From Symbiodinium natans (taxonomy: Eukaryota; Sar; Dinophyceae; Suessiales; Symbiodiniaceae), in the NCBI GenBank assembly GCA_905221605.1, contig CAJNDS010002152.1, forward strand, positions 246,001-310,000: 64,000 nt of DNA, read 5' to 3'. The notes under the pieces are model-generated. The model was not told where the DNA came from. It searched no databases and worked only from the letters and a program-made list of their open reading frames with translations. The first letter of the stretch is position 1. The number at the start of each line of letters is the position of its first letter. The position numbers and the translations under genes are program-made. Shown here one piece after another: positions 45,501 to 57,500 of the stretch.

Positions 45501-48500
45501 AGCCTGGGGGACTCCTCCGGAGCTTCTATAGTACTATATTTTTAAAACGGGGTATTAATTTCTCCGCTGGCAGGCGTAGGGAAAACTCCACTTCTCGGCA
45601 CTCCGCGACTCCGTGCAAGTCTTCACTTTCTGCCATCCAACATGTGCTGTGGGTCGAAACTTTCGGCCCGGGGGTGCCTTCCGTAAGCACTTTTTGAAGC
45701 AGACTCTGGCCACCAAAACGCATGCTGTTTTCCGTCTAAGCCCTTTTTGAAGCAGACTCTGGCCACCAAAACGCATGCTGCCTTTCGTAAGCACTTTTTG
45801 AAGCAGACTCTACCCACCAAAACGCATGCTGTTTTCCGTAAAAGCCCATTTTGAAGCAGACTCTGGCCACCAAAACGCATGCTGCGCCGACCCACCGACA
45901 TCTAGAAGTCCTTACACATGTTCCCCGCCCTCCTCCCCATAGACTCCTGACACAAGTGAGCCTGGGGGACTCCTCCGGAGCTTCTATAGTACTATATTTT
46001 TAAAACGGGGTATTAATTTCTCCGCTGGCAGGCGTAGGGAAAACTCCACTTCTCGGCACTCCGCGACTCCGTGCAAGTCTTCACTTTCTGCCATCCAACA
46101 TGTGCTGTGGGTCGAAACTTTCGGCCCGGGGGTGCCTTCCGTAAGCACTTTTTGAAGCAGACTCTGGCCACCAAAACGCATGCTGTTTTCCGTCTAAGCC
46201 CTTTTTGAAGCAGACTCTGGCCACCAAAACGCATGCTGCCTTTCGTAAGCACTTTTTGAAGCAGACTCTACCCACCAAAACGCATGCTGTTTTCCGTAAA
46301 AGCCCATTTTGAAGCAGACTCTGGCCACCAAAACGCATGCTGCCTTCCGTAAGCACTTTTTGAAGCAGACTCTGGCCACCAAAACGCATGCTGTTTTCCG
46401 TATAAGCCCTTTTTGAAGCAGACTCTGGCCACCAAAACGCATGCTGCCTTTCGTAAGCACTTTTTGAAGCAGACTCTACCCACCAAAACGCATGCTGTTT
46501 TCCGTAAAAGCCCATTTTGAAGCAGACTCTGGCCACCAAAACGCATGCTGCGCCGGGCCAATAGTTCGACCCACCGACATCTAGAAGTCCTTACACATGT
46601 TCCCCGCCCTCCTCCCCATAGACTCCTGACACAAGTGAGCCTGGGGGACTCCTCCGGAGCTTCTATAGTACTATATTTTTAAAACGGGGTATTAATTTCT
46701 CCGCTGGCAGGCGTAGGGAAAACTCCACTTCTCGGCACTCCGCGACTCCGTGCAAGTCTTCACTTTCTGCCATCCAACATGTGCTGTGGGTCGAAACTTT
46801 CGGCCCGGGGGTGCCTTCCGTAACCATTTTTTGAAGCAGACTCTGGCCACCAAAACGCATGCTGTTTTCCGTCTAAGCCCTTTTTGAAGCAGACTCTGGC
46901 CACCAAAACGCATGCTGCCTTTCGTAAGCACTTTTTGAAGCAGACTCTACCCACCAAAACGCATGCTGTTTTCCGTAAAAGCCCATTTTGAAGCAGACTC
47001 TGGCCACCAAAACGCATGCTGCGCCGGGCCAATAGTTCGACCCACCGACATCTAGAAGTCCTTACACATGTTCCCCGCCCTCCTCCCCATAGACTCCTGA
47101 CACAAGTGAGCCTGGGGGACTCCTCCGGAGCTTCTATAGTACTATATTTTTAAAACGGGGTATTAATTTCTCCGCTGGCAGGCGTAGGGAAAACTCCACT
47201 TCTCGGCACTCCGCGACTCCGTGCAAGTCTCACTTTCTGCCATCCAACATGTGCTGTGGGTCGAAACTTTCGGCCCGGGGGTGCCTTCCGTAAGCACTTT
47301 TTGAAGCAGACTCTGGCCACCAAAACGCATGCTGTTTTCCGTCTAAGCCCTTTTTGAAGCAGACTCTGGCCACCAAAACGCATGCTGCCTTTCGTAAGCA
47401 CTTTTTGAAGCAGACTCTACCCACCAAAACGCATGCTGTTTTCCGTAAAAGCCCATTTTGAAGCAGACTCTGGCCACCAAAACGCATGCTGCGCCGACCC
47501 ACCGACATCTAGAAGTCCTTACACATGTTCCCCGCCCTCCTCCCCATAGACTCCTGACACAAGTGAGCCTGGGGGACTCCTCCGGAGCTTCTATAGTACT
47601 ATATTTTTAAAACGGGGTATTAATTTCTCCGCTGGCAGGCGTAGGGAAAACTCCACTTCTCGGCACTCCGCGACTCCGTGCAAGTCTTCACTTTCTGCCA
47701 TCCAACATGTGCTGTGGGTCGAAACTTTCGGCCCGGGGGTGCCTTCCGTAAGCACTTTTTGAAGCAGACTCTGGCCACCAAAACGCATGCTGTTTTCCGT
47801 CTAAGCCCTTTTTGAAGCAGACTCTGGCCACCAAAACGCATGCTGCCTTTCGTAAGCACTTTTTGAAGCAGACTCTACCCACCAAAACGCATGCTGTTTT
47901 CCGTAAAAGCCCATTTTGAAGCAGACTCTGGCCACCAAAACGCATGCTGCGCCGGGCCAATAGTTCGACCCACCGACATCTAGAAGTCCTTACACATGTT
48001 CCCCGCCCTCCTCCCCATAGACTCCTGACACAAGTGAGCCTGGGGGACTCCTCCGGAGCTTCTATAGTACTATATTTTTAAAACGGGGTATTAATTTCTC
48101 CGCTGGCAGGCGTAGGGAAAACTCCACTTCTCGGCACTCCGCGACTCCGTGCAAGTCTTCACTTTCTGCCATCCAACATGTGCTGTGGGTCGAAACTTTC
48201 GGCCCGGGGGTGCCTTCCGTAAGCACTTTTTGAAGCAGACTCTGGCCACCAAAACGCATGCTGTTTTCCGTCTAAGCCCTTTTTGAAGCAGACTCTGGCC
48301 ACCAAAACGCATGCTGCCTTTCGTAAGCACTTTTTGAAGCAGACTCTACCCACCAAAACGCATGCTGTTTTCCGTAAAAGCCCATTTTGAAGCAGACTCT
48401 GGCCACCAAAACGCATGCTGCGCCGGGCCAATAGTTCGACCCACCGACATCTAGAAGTCCTTACACATGTTCCCCGCCCTCCTCCCCATAGACTCCTGAC

Positions 48501-51500
48501 ACAAGTGAGCCTGGGGGACTCCTCCGGAGCTTCTATAGTACTATATTTTTAAAACGGGGTATTAAGTTCTCCGCTGGCAGGCGTAGGGAAAACTCCACTT
48601 CTCGGCACTCCGCGACTCCGTGCAAGTCTTCACTTTCTGCCATCCAACATGTGCTGTGGGTCGAAACTTTCGGCCCGGGGGTGCCTTCCGTAAGCACTTT
48701 TTGAAGCAGACTCTGGCCACCAAAACGCATGCTGTTTTCCGTCTAAGCCCTTTTTGAAGCAGACTCTGGCCACCAAAACGCATGCTGCCTTTCGTAAGCA
48801 CTTTTTGAAGCAGACTCTACCCACCAAAACGCATGCTGTTTTCCGTAAAAGCCCATTTTGAAGCAGACTCTGGCCACCAAAACGCATGCTGCGCCGGGCC
48901 AATAGTTCGACCCACCGACATCTAGAAGTCCTTACACATGTTCCCCGCCCTCCTCCCCATAGACTCCTGACACAAGTGAGCCTGGGGGACTCCTCCGGAG
49001 CTTCTATAGTACTATATTTTTAAAACGGGGTATTAATTTCTCCGCTGGCAGGCCTAGGGAAAACTCCACTTCTCGGCACTCCGCGACTCCGTGCAAGTCT
49101 TCACTTTCTGCCATCCAACATGTGCTGTGGGTCGAAACTTTCGGCCCGGGGGTGCCTTCCGTAAGCACTTTTTGAAGCAGACTCTGGCCACCAAAACGCA
49201 TGCTGTTTTCCGTCTAAGCCCTTTTTGAAGCAGACTCTGGCCACCAAAACGCATGCTGCCTTTCGTAAGCACTTTTTGAAGCAGACTCTACCCACCAAAA
49301 CGCATGCTGTTTTCCGTAAAAGCCCATTTTGAAGCAGACTCTGGCCACCAAAACACATGCTGCGCCGGGCCAATAGTTCGACCCACCGACATCTAGAAGT
49401 CCTTACACATGTTCCCCGCCCTCCTCCCCATAGACTCCTGACACAAGTGAGCCTGGGGGACTCCTCCGGAGCTTCTATAGTGCTATATTTTTAAAACGGG
49501 GTATTAATTTCTCCGCTGGCAGGCGTAGGGAAAACTCCACTTCTCGGCACTCCGCGACTCCGTGCAAGTCTTCACTTTCTGCCATCCAACATGTGCTGTG
49601 GGTCGAAACTTTCGGCCCGGGGGTGTATTAATTCACGCATGCTGCATGATCGGGCAGCCCTTTCCCCGTAACATCTAATGTTGAATTGCTCACGCACGAA
49701 TTTGATTTGACATTGAGTGTAGTCTGCACATAAGTGTGTATTGTCATGCCTCTTCAATGCAGTCCTTGCTCGCTACTAAGTAGATTCGCGCCTCATATCT
49801 TGACTGCATGTATACAAAAAACGTGGTTGGTAATTGTACGTCTGTGCTAACCCTTTCTGCTGTCAGCGGGCTCTGAGTTCCTCCAGCGGGCCGTCGCAAG
49901 TCTCGCCACCAAATTTGGGGTGCGTCAGAATCTCGCGCGATCGCAGGCTTTCGCCACCTGTTTCAGAACACGCAAAGGGAACTTTGCAAACGCACTAAAG
50001 AGTCCAGAGTTCAGCGGCAGCTCCCAAGCCTCCGCAGCTCTTGCTGCACATACTCCAATGTGTCCAGTCGCTGCGCTGACAGTCCACCTTAGGCTTGCGG
50101 CGCCCCTTAGAATCTGAAGCTGCTTCTGGGCTCTCGTAGGCGACGCCCGTGGTGCCCGAAATTTAGCAACAGCTTCGGCGTCAAGGACAGAAGCTCAGAG
50201 AGCGTCAGCTGGTGCTGTCTGAGCGGCCGGATTTCCACCAAAGCACTCCTCTGGTCCTTCTTGGCCTCAAGTCCAAAGCTAGTGTTGACTCATGTTTCAC
50301 GCGCATCTGGCTCTCATGAACGGTGAGTGAGGCTGGAGCCTGGAGCTGGGTTGCAAGGCTCTACCTCCTTCAAGCCACCGATACACCACAGCCCAGCACC
50401 TGCGTGAGAGATCACACGATCTGCACTGCATTTGCACACGTGTGAGCCACGCTTGGACGCAGAACATACATTCTCTGCCTTGCCCAAAGCTTTCAACACT
50501 TCGCTCCCGCCGACGGATACCATCACCTGAGATTTCAGCTTCGCATGAGCACGCTACACCGCAGTGCACCAATCCGATATGCTCAACGGGGTGTGGGACT
50601 AGCTCATCGAAACGAAGGTCACACCCATGTCAGCAGCTGCACCCATCCCATCTAACCCACAACTGGCACTTGCTAGAAAGTCACAAGTTGCGGAGCATGT
50701 TGTCCACTCTGACCAGTGTGTGAACTGGCAGTTCACAGAGGGCGTACAGGACCTTGCACAAGCATGTCACAGCTCCCTCTAGCATCCCGAGGTCAGACAC
50801 AATGTTCAAGTCAGACATGAAATCAAGTCGTTCTTTATACATCCCAGAAGTGGAAGATGACGGCATTGCCCGAGCCTGTCCATGTTGCAGAAGCCCGTCT
50901 CGTGGGAGAAGCCAACAGCCGGAGCACCGCACGCATCAGCCTCCCGAATAATCTTGCCTGAGATCCCACGCACTGAAATGTTCCCACCATGCCACGAGGT
51001 ATTGTTGACAAAATTTCCTGGGCGCGCAGAGACCTTGATAGCTTCAGCCGTGCAACGGATCCGGAAGGTGGTTCCCCCACCACAGCTCTTCGAACACTCG
51101 GCCCTTAGGTCGAAGGGAAGCTGGAAGAAGATGGCCTGTACCCTCATACCTCCCATAACCCCACGCTTCTTTTGCGGGATCTCTTGAGGCTATCCAAGGC
51201 TTGCACCAAGAACTCCACTCACCCCACTTGCCATCTTGGCAGGACTCTGCACCTCGGCCACCACAGGGGATTCAGAGTTGGCTGGGCTCTGGCTTGCGAG
51301 AGCACTGTGGTGGGAGTCAGCACAGCTACATGCTTCTTCGGATATGGGTGTCAAATTTCCACAGGCAAAACCGAAACAGACACGAAAAGGCACATAAATA
51401 AGGCGCAGCAAGAAAAGTACACTTTCAAGGCAAAGGAAGACCAGATTGAAGAAATTGCTAATCTCGCCGAGTTGCAACTATGCGTGTTGCATGGCCGGAG

Positions 51501-54500
51501 CTCCACTTTGTCGCTGGGCGGACAGCCTTGTGTCACAGCAGTACTGGTCAGAGGGCACGGGAACAAATTCTTGGTGTGTTGTGTCTTATTTGCGCTTCTG
51601 AAGCAATACATATATATATATATAGAGTCACAACTTTTTTCGGATATATGTATACACACATATATATATATATCTAGCATTTTGTAAATTGTGAGGCTTT
51701 TGGTGTCCTTTATTCCTGACTCACGGCCCCATTAAATGACCTTCCTGGGCCGTTAACTCACCATGGCACAATGTAATCTCATGAGCGTAGTGAATGGAAT
51801 GAGTTCTCTCTCTCTGCCGCTGCATCCCGAAGGTCCCACTGCGTGAGGCAGCCAAACACCCACTCAGATCAGCAGGAACGTAATGAGTTCACGCGTCTAA
51901 TCTAAAATAGAAGTGAGCTTGCGACCGCATGATTTGATTCAAAGACGCGCGAACGAATCGCGACCAAAGACCGTGTAGGTCTTTTGGCCCATTAACCTTA
52001 ACATACTAAACGTGCGAAAAAGCGAGCGAAGTAAGTGCATGAACAGACAACAACCCCACCATATAAAAGCAATATGGGGGTTGAGGACTTCAGAATATTC
52101 CCAATCCACTCTCTGCTCACTCTGTCCCTTCTTCCTTAGAATGTCCTAATCTTCTTCTATATGATGAAGTTTAGACCATGTGTTTTACATACCACACATA
52201 CAAAACCATACATACATATACTGTATATTCTACATTATGAATAGTTATGCATCATAAGTTGTACCTGGTACATTGCGCAGTATACATTGTATATTGTACA
52301 CAATCTGTAATAATGTACACTACCCATGAACTCTATATTCTATTGTATGCTGTGGAACATTTGTTGATTCTGATGATAAATCCTGTACACTCTACATGCA
52401 TAGTCTGCATCAAATTCTGCATGGGTACCACAATTAAGGAAATTTCCAGGTGAGTTACCAGGTGGGTACCCCGAACATGGGGCTTACATAAGGCTTGAAA
52501 GGAAGGGGGAGGGAGAATAGGGTATATCAAGCCGACGTTATGCAGAATATATGCTTTCAATACATATGCACATGCTGTTATGCGTGTCACATGCTTTCAA
52601 TGCATGTTCTACATTATCATTACGTATCATATACGGGACATGATATTACACATTACATACTGTATAATACGTAGTACACTAAGACCTTCCAAGCCATATG
52701 TTATATGGTTCGTCCTATCTTCTTTATCTTGAACATCTTTCAGAACGTGTTTTAAGAGCCAGCGAGACACGCTCGCCGCCCATGTGGGGCATCGTCTTCA
52801 CGAAGCGCTTCCGCTGCTGTGAACCGCCACCGCAGGAGCAGGAGCAGGGACGCCACTCCTCCCAAGCGTCCCATTCACAGTCCGACCTTGGGCAGACCTC
52901 GGGGAACAAGACTTCATGGTTGCCTGCTCCGCTCACACATCTCCGCGGCTCTGTCTAAACGTGCACACGCTGAGGTGCACACAGCCGTTACGTGACATGC
53001 CCTGGCTTCGCCGAGGAAGCCCTCGAAGCCACGTCCGCCATAAGTTCGCTCCTGGAATTGGCAGACAGGCGCACAACATCTTTAATCCACATGCTGCAAG
53101 CGCTCCAGGGGAAAGCACAGCACAGCGCAGCAGTCGCACCCCGATGGGGACTCATGAGGACCCCAGTCCTTGAGGATGCTGCGCGAGCGTGTTTGCTCGC
53201 CTTCCACTGGACAAAATAGACCCAACACTCTACTTCTTACTATGCCTCCTTTCGCCAGTGCCCTTTAAACTGGCGGATAAACATTCGTTCGTACCGGCCG
53301 GCAGCTGCTAGAGATTGCTAGAGTCTAGAGCTCCCCAAACATCTCTCTCTCTCTGCCGCGCCATCTTCGAGGGTCTTGCTACCCAAAACATCATTGCTAC
53401 CTTTAGTCACCCTTATGGCCTGGCCTGGCCCACAAGTCATCGTGCATTCGGTCCACGGTGTCCAGTCACTCACCTGACAGGCAGATGTCTATACACGCTG
53501 TTTTCGCGGGGATGCGCTCTTGGGTGACCTCAGCATCTTTCCTCACGGCATGTGTTGTGCTTGCCGCTCTGTTCCGTTCGTTTTCCATGCGAAAACCGAT
53601 TTTCTGTCACCAAGAGGCTGATAGATGGCCTCGAAAATTGAAAACAACACCAACAGGGTTGAGGTACCGTGCACCCAGAAACCATTTCTCACATTTCCTC
53701 CGTCATCCGCCCTCCCACGAACATGCCCAAAATCTTCCCCCACCCTGGGCCAGGCGGTCTCACGAAGCGACAACGGGAATGCGGCTCGCCAGCATTGCCT
53801 CCGCATTCCACACGGGGCACTCCTCCAGTATGCAGCCCTGGGTCTCCATCAGGCTGCCAGGACAGTCCTGGGCACACACTCCAAAGCCGTCCATGCCATG
53901 CCGGTCTCCCATTATCCCTCGACTTGAAACTAGAGAACGTCCTTTCCATTGCAAGCCATTTCTTCCGAATTAGCTCAAGAAGAGAAGTAGCTGCATAGGC
54001 TGCGAATCCAAAAGCCGCAGTGCGTGTCTGACTCAAAAATGCCACTTCTTTCGATCACTTCGAGGGTCAGGTGTCTGCAAAGTCGTGAAACGAAGGAAGA
54101 ACCGATGTACAGCAACATGAGACTTGTCGACTTGCATTGGCACAGCGACTGACTTACTTGCTTTTTAGAGTTGTGTAACAAGCTTTCAGCCGCTTCTGCA
54201 GTTGAGCGGCCACACCCCCGTTTTTGGCGAACTGCTCAATCTGGCGCTGGCGCCTGTCGAGAAAGAGGCATCTTGAAGGCTCACGATCTAGGGCTTTTGG
54301 ATGTTTTTGGGTTGTCGCTTTGACTCTCATACTTGCATAATCTTGCATAGGCGAGCCGGGAAAATGGTGCGACGCCATGACGAGATCAGGCCTCGTCTGT
54401 GCATGTCCACACGTTCGATCACAAGGTCCCCACTCTGCCCAGGTGGACAACTTGCAGTCAATGGGGATCATTCCGCAAGTCTGTCCTGCAGCGCCACACA

Positions 54501-57500
54501 AGTGCGGGATCTTCAGCCAGGATGCTTCAGGGGATCCAGTGCTTGTTGCATTCTATCGTAGGTTACCATGACGTGAGCCATCACTATCACAAGCACTGCG
54601 ACGCAAGCGAGCAACAGGTCCTTGAGTGATTTCACCAACGCAGGCCTGGCCACCGTTCGCAGCATCTTGGGTGATGCCTCGGTCGCGTACAATCTCTCTC
54701 CTTGCTGCCTCTTAAGGTCGAGAGACGCACCCAAGAGGAAGCTTCGAACGTTCTCTCTGTCATGGCCCAAGCGTCTCTTGTCTCGGAAGCGCATGTTGTG
54801 CATGTCGCAAGTACTCCATATGCCCCAGTCTCCGAGTGCGCAGTCTACTGCAGTGCCAGCTTCGCACGCAGGTCCTCAAGGGGGCACACGACCAGCGCAA
54901 GTTCTTGCAGAATCGTGGGGAAAGGCGGCGGGGAGAAGAGTCCCCCACCTACATCCTAATTGGACTGTGCTGATGGCTGAACTTCTGGATGCTAAGATGG
55001 GCAGAGTAGGACAGAATTAGTGCGCATGTAGTTCCGGTAGTTCTTATGTTAGCCAGCCTTCTTGAGTGCACTTGTCGATCTCTTTCAAGTTGCCATCGCA
55101 CGTCATGCCCCCGCGGTGCGCGTGCACCTCGCCATCGCAGAAGCTACGGCTGATAAAAACTTTTGGGCTCCCTGTTGGACGGTTGGACTCTAAACAGGAA
55201 CTTACCACAACAAAGACCCAGAAGAATCCCAGAAGAATCTGGTTCCAGGAATTGGGAAAGGTTTGTCAAAGGACAGGAGGCCTCGATCTGCCTCTTGCGT
55301 GTACGCCAGCCATCACCACAAGTGGCTGTGCAGGGGGTCCAGTCCTGCTAGTCGTGCCCGCGAACTCAATCGCCCCAAGGGACACAAACCCTCAACCCTA
55401 AACCCAAACCCTTGTCTGAAGCTGGACTTGCTGGCTGCACCTGCCAAACCCAAAACCGTAAACCCTAAACCCTCATGCTTCTCCCGGTAGCTGTCATGCT
55501 CGGAACTGCCCCGAGGTCAACACTGAGGCATGTTCACAGATCGCTCCTCCCAAGAGCTGAACAAGCACGGCTGTGGAACCATCCTCGGCTCAGAGGATGA
55601 ACTTTAAGCGTTTAGGGTTTCGTCGCTCACTCTCGCACAAGGCAGGCAGGGTTTTAGGTTTGAGGCGTTTAAGGTTTCTGCATGCACCGTCTGCAACAGC
55701 AGGCTCCACGCTAGATTTCAAAGCTTCAACATGCTTCTCCACAAGGCGGCGCCGCTCTCTTTTGGGATCTGTGCTGCCTTGCGGTCTTAACAAAGATGGG
55801 GCTCTGATGGCAGCCCACCGTCTCATCAAGAACTCCGGTACCTGGCCAAAGACGTGAGGACATGAGAAGGAAGCCACAGGCCAAGACAATGTAGAACAAA
55901 GCCCAGGATGGAAACCCAGCTAGCTGGAGAGTTCCCTTGCACAACATGTCGCCATGTTCGCGTTAAGTAAGGGGTGTATTGGCCAGGCCACAAGGTTTCC
56001 CACCGTTGCGCGGGGTGAACTCGATCTCTCGACTGCGATATCTCTGGCCGGCTGCCTGCGGAACGGCGGCAGATACAGCGATGAAAGCTAAAACGGATGT
56101 CTGCTGCAGACGCCACATCTGAGGACACGGACTTGTCCAGGGTCGCTGCACCCACTCCACTCGCTCCATTGTGTCACCTGAAACACATGGTGCATGATGC
56201 AGGATGACTCGGGCTCAGCATTTGTGCGTTTCTCTACCCCGCCTGGCAGTCTCTTGGACTTAGGCAGTCTGCAGCGCAACGTTTCGTAGTTTCGAGCGGT
56301 CCATTGCATGGCGGCCCGCACTCGTTGTTGACATCCTGCACAAAGTTTAGAATGGACTTCAAGCCGCGTGTCTTTCCACAAGTTAGCAACGCATAGATGC
56401 ATTGCAGAGCAGTCCTGCACAATGCGGCTGCGGGTGCAGAGGCCTTCACAAGTGGCTTCCTGCCAGTCCGACCATGGACTGAAGATGCAGGGAATCGGGA
56501 TGCAGTCCCTTAGATGGCAGAATGTGGCAGGGATAACATGGTGTAGCTGGGCATCAGTACCCGCATGGAATGCCAAATAACTCCTGCCCATTAAGAACCA
56601 TGCATCCTGCAGACGAGGCTCTCGCATGGGCGCGTGTACGGGCACACCGTCTGATTGACCTGCGTCCCTGAGCAGTTGGCCGTCCCATTCACCTCAAAGA
56701 GTAAATTCTCTTCGAGCGGCTTCGTCACATGGAGGCCTTGGAAAGCATCAGATCGTGCCAGCAAACGCGCACCACGGAGCACCAAATTTCCAGACTGGAG
56801 GCAGCAAATCCAGCTATGTTCCGCTACTGCCCCTGCCCTGCTACAAGTACGACCCTACTACCCCGACTACCACTGCTACTACGACTACAACAACAACCAC
56901 TACGACCGAAAACCAGCACAACCAGCACGACCCCCGTGACCACCACCACCACCACCACCACGACGCCGACGACGCCGCTAAGGCCTCCTAGTCGATGCCA
57001 TGCCTTCCCTTACTTGACCCTCCAGGCTATGGCCAATTTCCGACAAAAGTGTCGAGAAGCAACTTCCTCTCTGTACTCTTCCGTCTTACAACGCTGTGGA
57101 TGTGCTTGGTTTCAGGGGACGTGGGGTTTGGAAATGCTCCGTGTGCCTCGATGATGCTGATTTGCCGCGCGACTGTGAAACGCGAAAAACGCAAGAAGTG
57201 CAAATACGCGACAAGCACAAAGAAACCAGAATGCGAAAAGTGCGAAAAGTGCAAAAAAAAAAAAACAAAGCAAACAAAGCTGTCTTCGGTGATGTTCGAT
57301 TGTTGATTATTGTTATCGTTTTTTTTGTCTTGTTGCTGCTCTGCACGCTTCTCGCTTTTCTCGTGTTGTGCGTTGTCTCGTGTTTTCTGTTTTCCGATGT
57401 TTTGCGTGTTTCGATGCTTTGCCCGCTTCGACGTGCACTCCGGCACGGCTTAAGGGGGTGTGCGTCTTTGCCTCTTTATACAACATGCCGCAACAGGACC

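Larger units (their letters stand above)
37491..49625. repeat. Satellite array, mostly 471-bp units, about 24 copies
   Basis: Units begin at GCGCCGGGCCAATAG: 37492, 37963, (one inside the N gap), 39078, 39548, 40023, 40492, 41200, 41706, 42386, 42857, 43321, 43792, 44471, 44942, 45413, 45882, 46550, 47021, 47491, 47950, 48420, 48891, 49362. Most steps are about 471. Longer steps near 680 carry four extra 52-bp subrepeats. Copies are nearly identical. The last unit stops after its core. On the minus strand the subrepeats read through in all frames, giving many spurious ORFs. Confidence 0.97.
37354..49871 (-). other. Predicted 12.5-kb intron filled by satellite DNA
   Basis: Donor side: exon ends CTCAGA at 49872 and the intron begins GCCCGC (GC-type donor). 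Acceptor side: the intron ends CCAAG at 37354 and the exon begins GAGTGC. Joining gives C-D-G-P-L-E-E-L-R-E-C-S-R-H-P-C, in frame, with the C-x9-C spacing of TSP1. Of this intron, 37491-49625 is the tandem array, leaving 137 bases on one side and 246 on the other. Confidence 0.65.

Noticed and set aside
37491-49625. CRISPR-like array
   Set aside because: The units are near-identical throughout with no unique spacers, the repeats are 52 and 471 bases, and the genome is eukaryotic.
37600-49760. Dozens of minus-strand ORFs of 60-160 codons in the satellite
   Set aside because: All come from the stop-free 52-bp subrepeat read in three frames. They change when unit length changes and have no independent coding signal.
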